Shown here: in pieces, positions 63,354-64,000 of the stretch
Position numbering within the stretch: the stretch's first letter is position 1
How the letters are laid out: every line of letters starts with the position of its first letter
The notes under the pieces: model-generated
Told to the model about the DNA's origin: nothing
The model's database searches: none
The model's input: only the letters and a program-made list of their open reading frames with translations
Assembly: GCF_021044755.1 (NCBI RefSeq)
Contig: NZ_JAJNOR010000006.1
Span: forward strand, 186,001 to 250,000
Source: Lientehia hominis
GTDB lineage: Bacteria; Bacillota; Clostridia; Lachnospirales; Lachnospiraceae
Direction: 5' to 3'
Length of the DNA: 64,000 nucleotides
Translations under genes and position numbers: made by a program

Positions 63354-64000
63354 CTATTTCTGTATTACCTGCTCTGCATAGATGGACAGCTCCACTATAT
63401 ATGGCTGTTCTGCATTCAGGCCTGCGTTTGTATCCTCTTCGTCCCTGCCGCCTTCGTACATCCATTCCCACTCCAGATAATAGATAACACTTTCTTTAGC
63501 TTTCAGCCTTACTGTTTTACTTTCAGCCGTATCCTTTTCCTGCGTGCTCCACCAATCTGTGAGCGGCGTTCCACCCTTTTTATTTTCTACTATGCGGAAA
63601 CGCATGGGGATATGAAGTTCTCCTTCACGGACAGATAGTGAAAAATCAATATCAAAACCATTCCCATTTTTAAGTTCAAACGGATAATATCCCTTAGTTC
63701 CCGGAACAATTTTTCCATTAATGTCACCAGTCCGGTCAGCAAAGAGACTGAGACTCGCTCCTTGTGTCCAGCTGACGCCAAAATCGGGGATTTCTCCAGT
63801 CGGCCCGGTATCTTCTGTAGTGTCCGATGTCTCCGTCATATCCGTCGTCTCTGTGGCATCCGATGTCTCCGTCACATCCGGTGCCTCTGTGACGCCCGGC
63901 TTTTCTGTGGCAGCCGTAGATCCTGAAGTTCCCAGCGTCTCCTCAGCATCCGGTTCTGCCGGGCTGCCGGACTCCTCAGGGCTATCCGCTTTAGAAGTAT
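63354..64000 (-). CDS. Partial Thr/Glu-rich surface protein, 5' end outside the window
   Basis: At least 215 residues, open to the window edge, so the true start is missing. The visible N-terminal part is Pro/Ser/Thr/Glu-rich with short repeats on the theme VTETSDATETTDMTETSD, probably a stalk or linker. The C-terminal 150 residues form a beta-rich domain (GVSWTQGASLSLFADRTGDING) similar in style to SipW-family matrix proteins. It starts the visible part of an operon with the TasA-like gene 28 bases downstream. Confidence 0.75.
   Translation of the reverse strand, partial: TSKADSPEESGSPAEPDAEETLGTSGSTAATEKPGVTEAPDVTETSDATETTDMTETSDTTEDTGPTGEIPDFGVSWTQGASLSLFADRTGDINGKIVPGTKGYYPFELKNGNGFDIDFSLSVREGELHIPMRFRIVENKKGGTPLTDWWSTQEKDTAESKTVRLKAKESVIYYLEWEWMYEGGRDEEDTNAGLNAEQPYIVELSIYAEQVIQK

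Noticed and set aside
63780..63900. Short tandem repeats as a possible CRISPR or satellite
   Set aside because: They are in-frame Thr/Glu codons of a stalk-like protein, with no spacers and no cas genes.

Overview
The window looks like the chromosome of an anaerobic, Gram-positive Clostridia member, most likely Lachnospiraceae. The evidence is the G-rich ribosome binding sites, lipoprotein-type solute binders, two LIV-type (branched-chain amino acid type) ABC importers, a B12-dependent ribonucleotide reductase, a reverse rubrerythrin with PerR, a hybrid cluster protein, and SipW-type secreted proteins. No rRNA, tRNA, CRISPR, insertion sequence, integrase or phage gene was seen. The assignment is from gene content, not a database match.

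Region 1 (1-7516): an S1-domain RNA-binding protein and a nitroreductase on the minus strand, then a plus-strand four-gene MacAB-type efflux operon with two adaptor proteins, one carrying an unusual duplicated insert. Region 2 (7592-14632): a polyol/sugar locus. A dehydrogenase and a ribose-type ABC importer face a ROK repressor and a PfkB kinase across palindromic operators. Region 3 (14647-19803): a sensor diguanylate cyclase, an HD phosphohydrolase, and a Na/Pi cotransporter preceded by Pho-box-like repeats.

Region 4 (19937-29973) is the most unusual metabolic locus. A nine-gene operon encodes a LIV-type importer, two paralogous amidohydrolases and the dihydroxyacetone kinase subunits DhaK and DhaL (no DhaM). 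It faces a LacI-family regulator that appears to use an ATT start codon, with a cre/LacI-type operator at the operon promoter. Substrate and pathway are unknown.

Region 5 (30030-39831): an ABC/FtsX exporter with a long coiled coil, then a second LIV-type operon ending in a cytidylate-kinase-like gene. Region 6 (39960-45268): a HAD phosphatase, an AEC carrier, a cation/proton antiporter, and the PerR/reverse rubrerythrin peroxide defence pair with 7-1-7 operators. Region 7 (45276-56225): a serine hydrolase, a P-type ATPase behind a yybP-ykoY (manganese) riboswitch, class II NrdJ with tandem NrdR boxes, hcp plus ferredoxin facing a Crp/Fnr regulator across a large palindrome, and a small alarmone synthetase. 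Region 8 (56357-64000): a surface-matrix operon with a truncated Thr/Glu-rich protein, a TasA-like protein, a membrane-anchored protein and an 1845-residue glycine-rich beta-helix protein.
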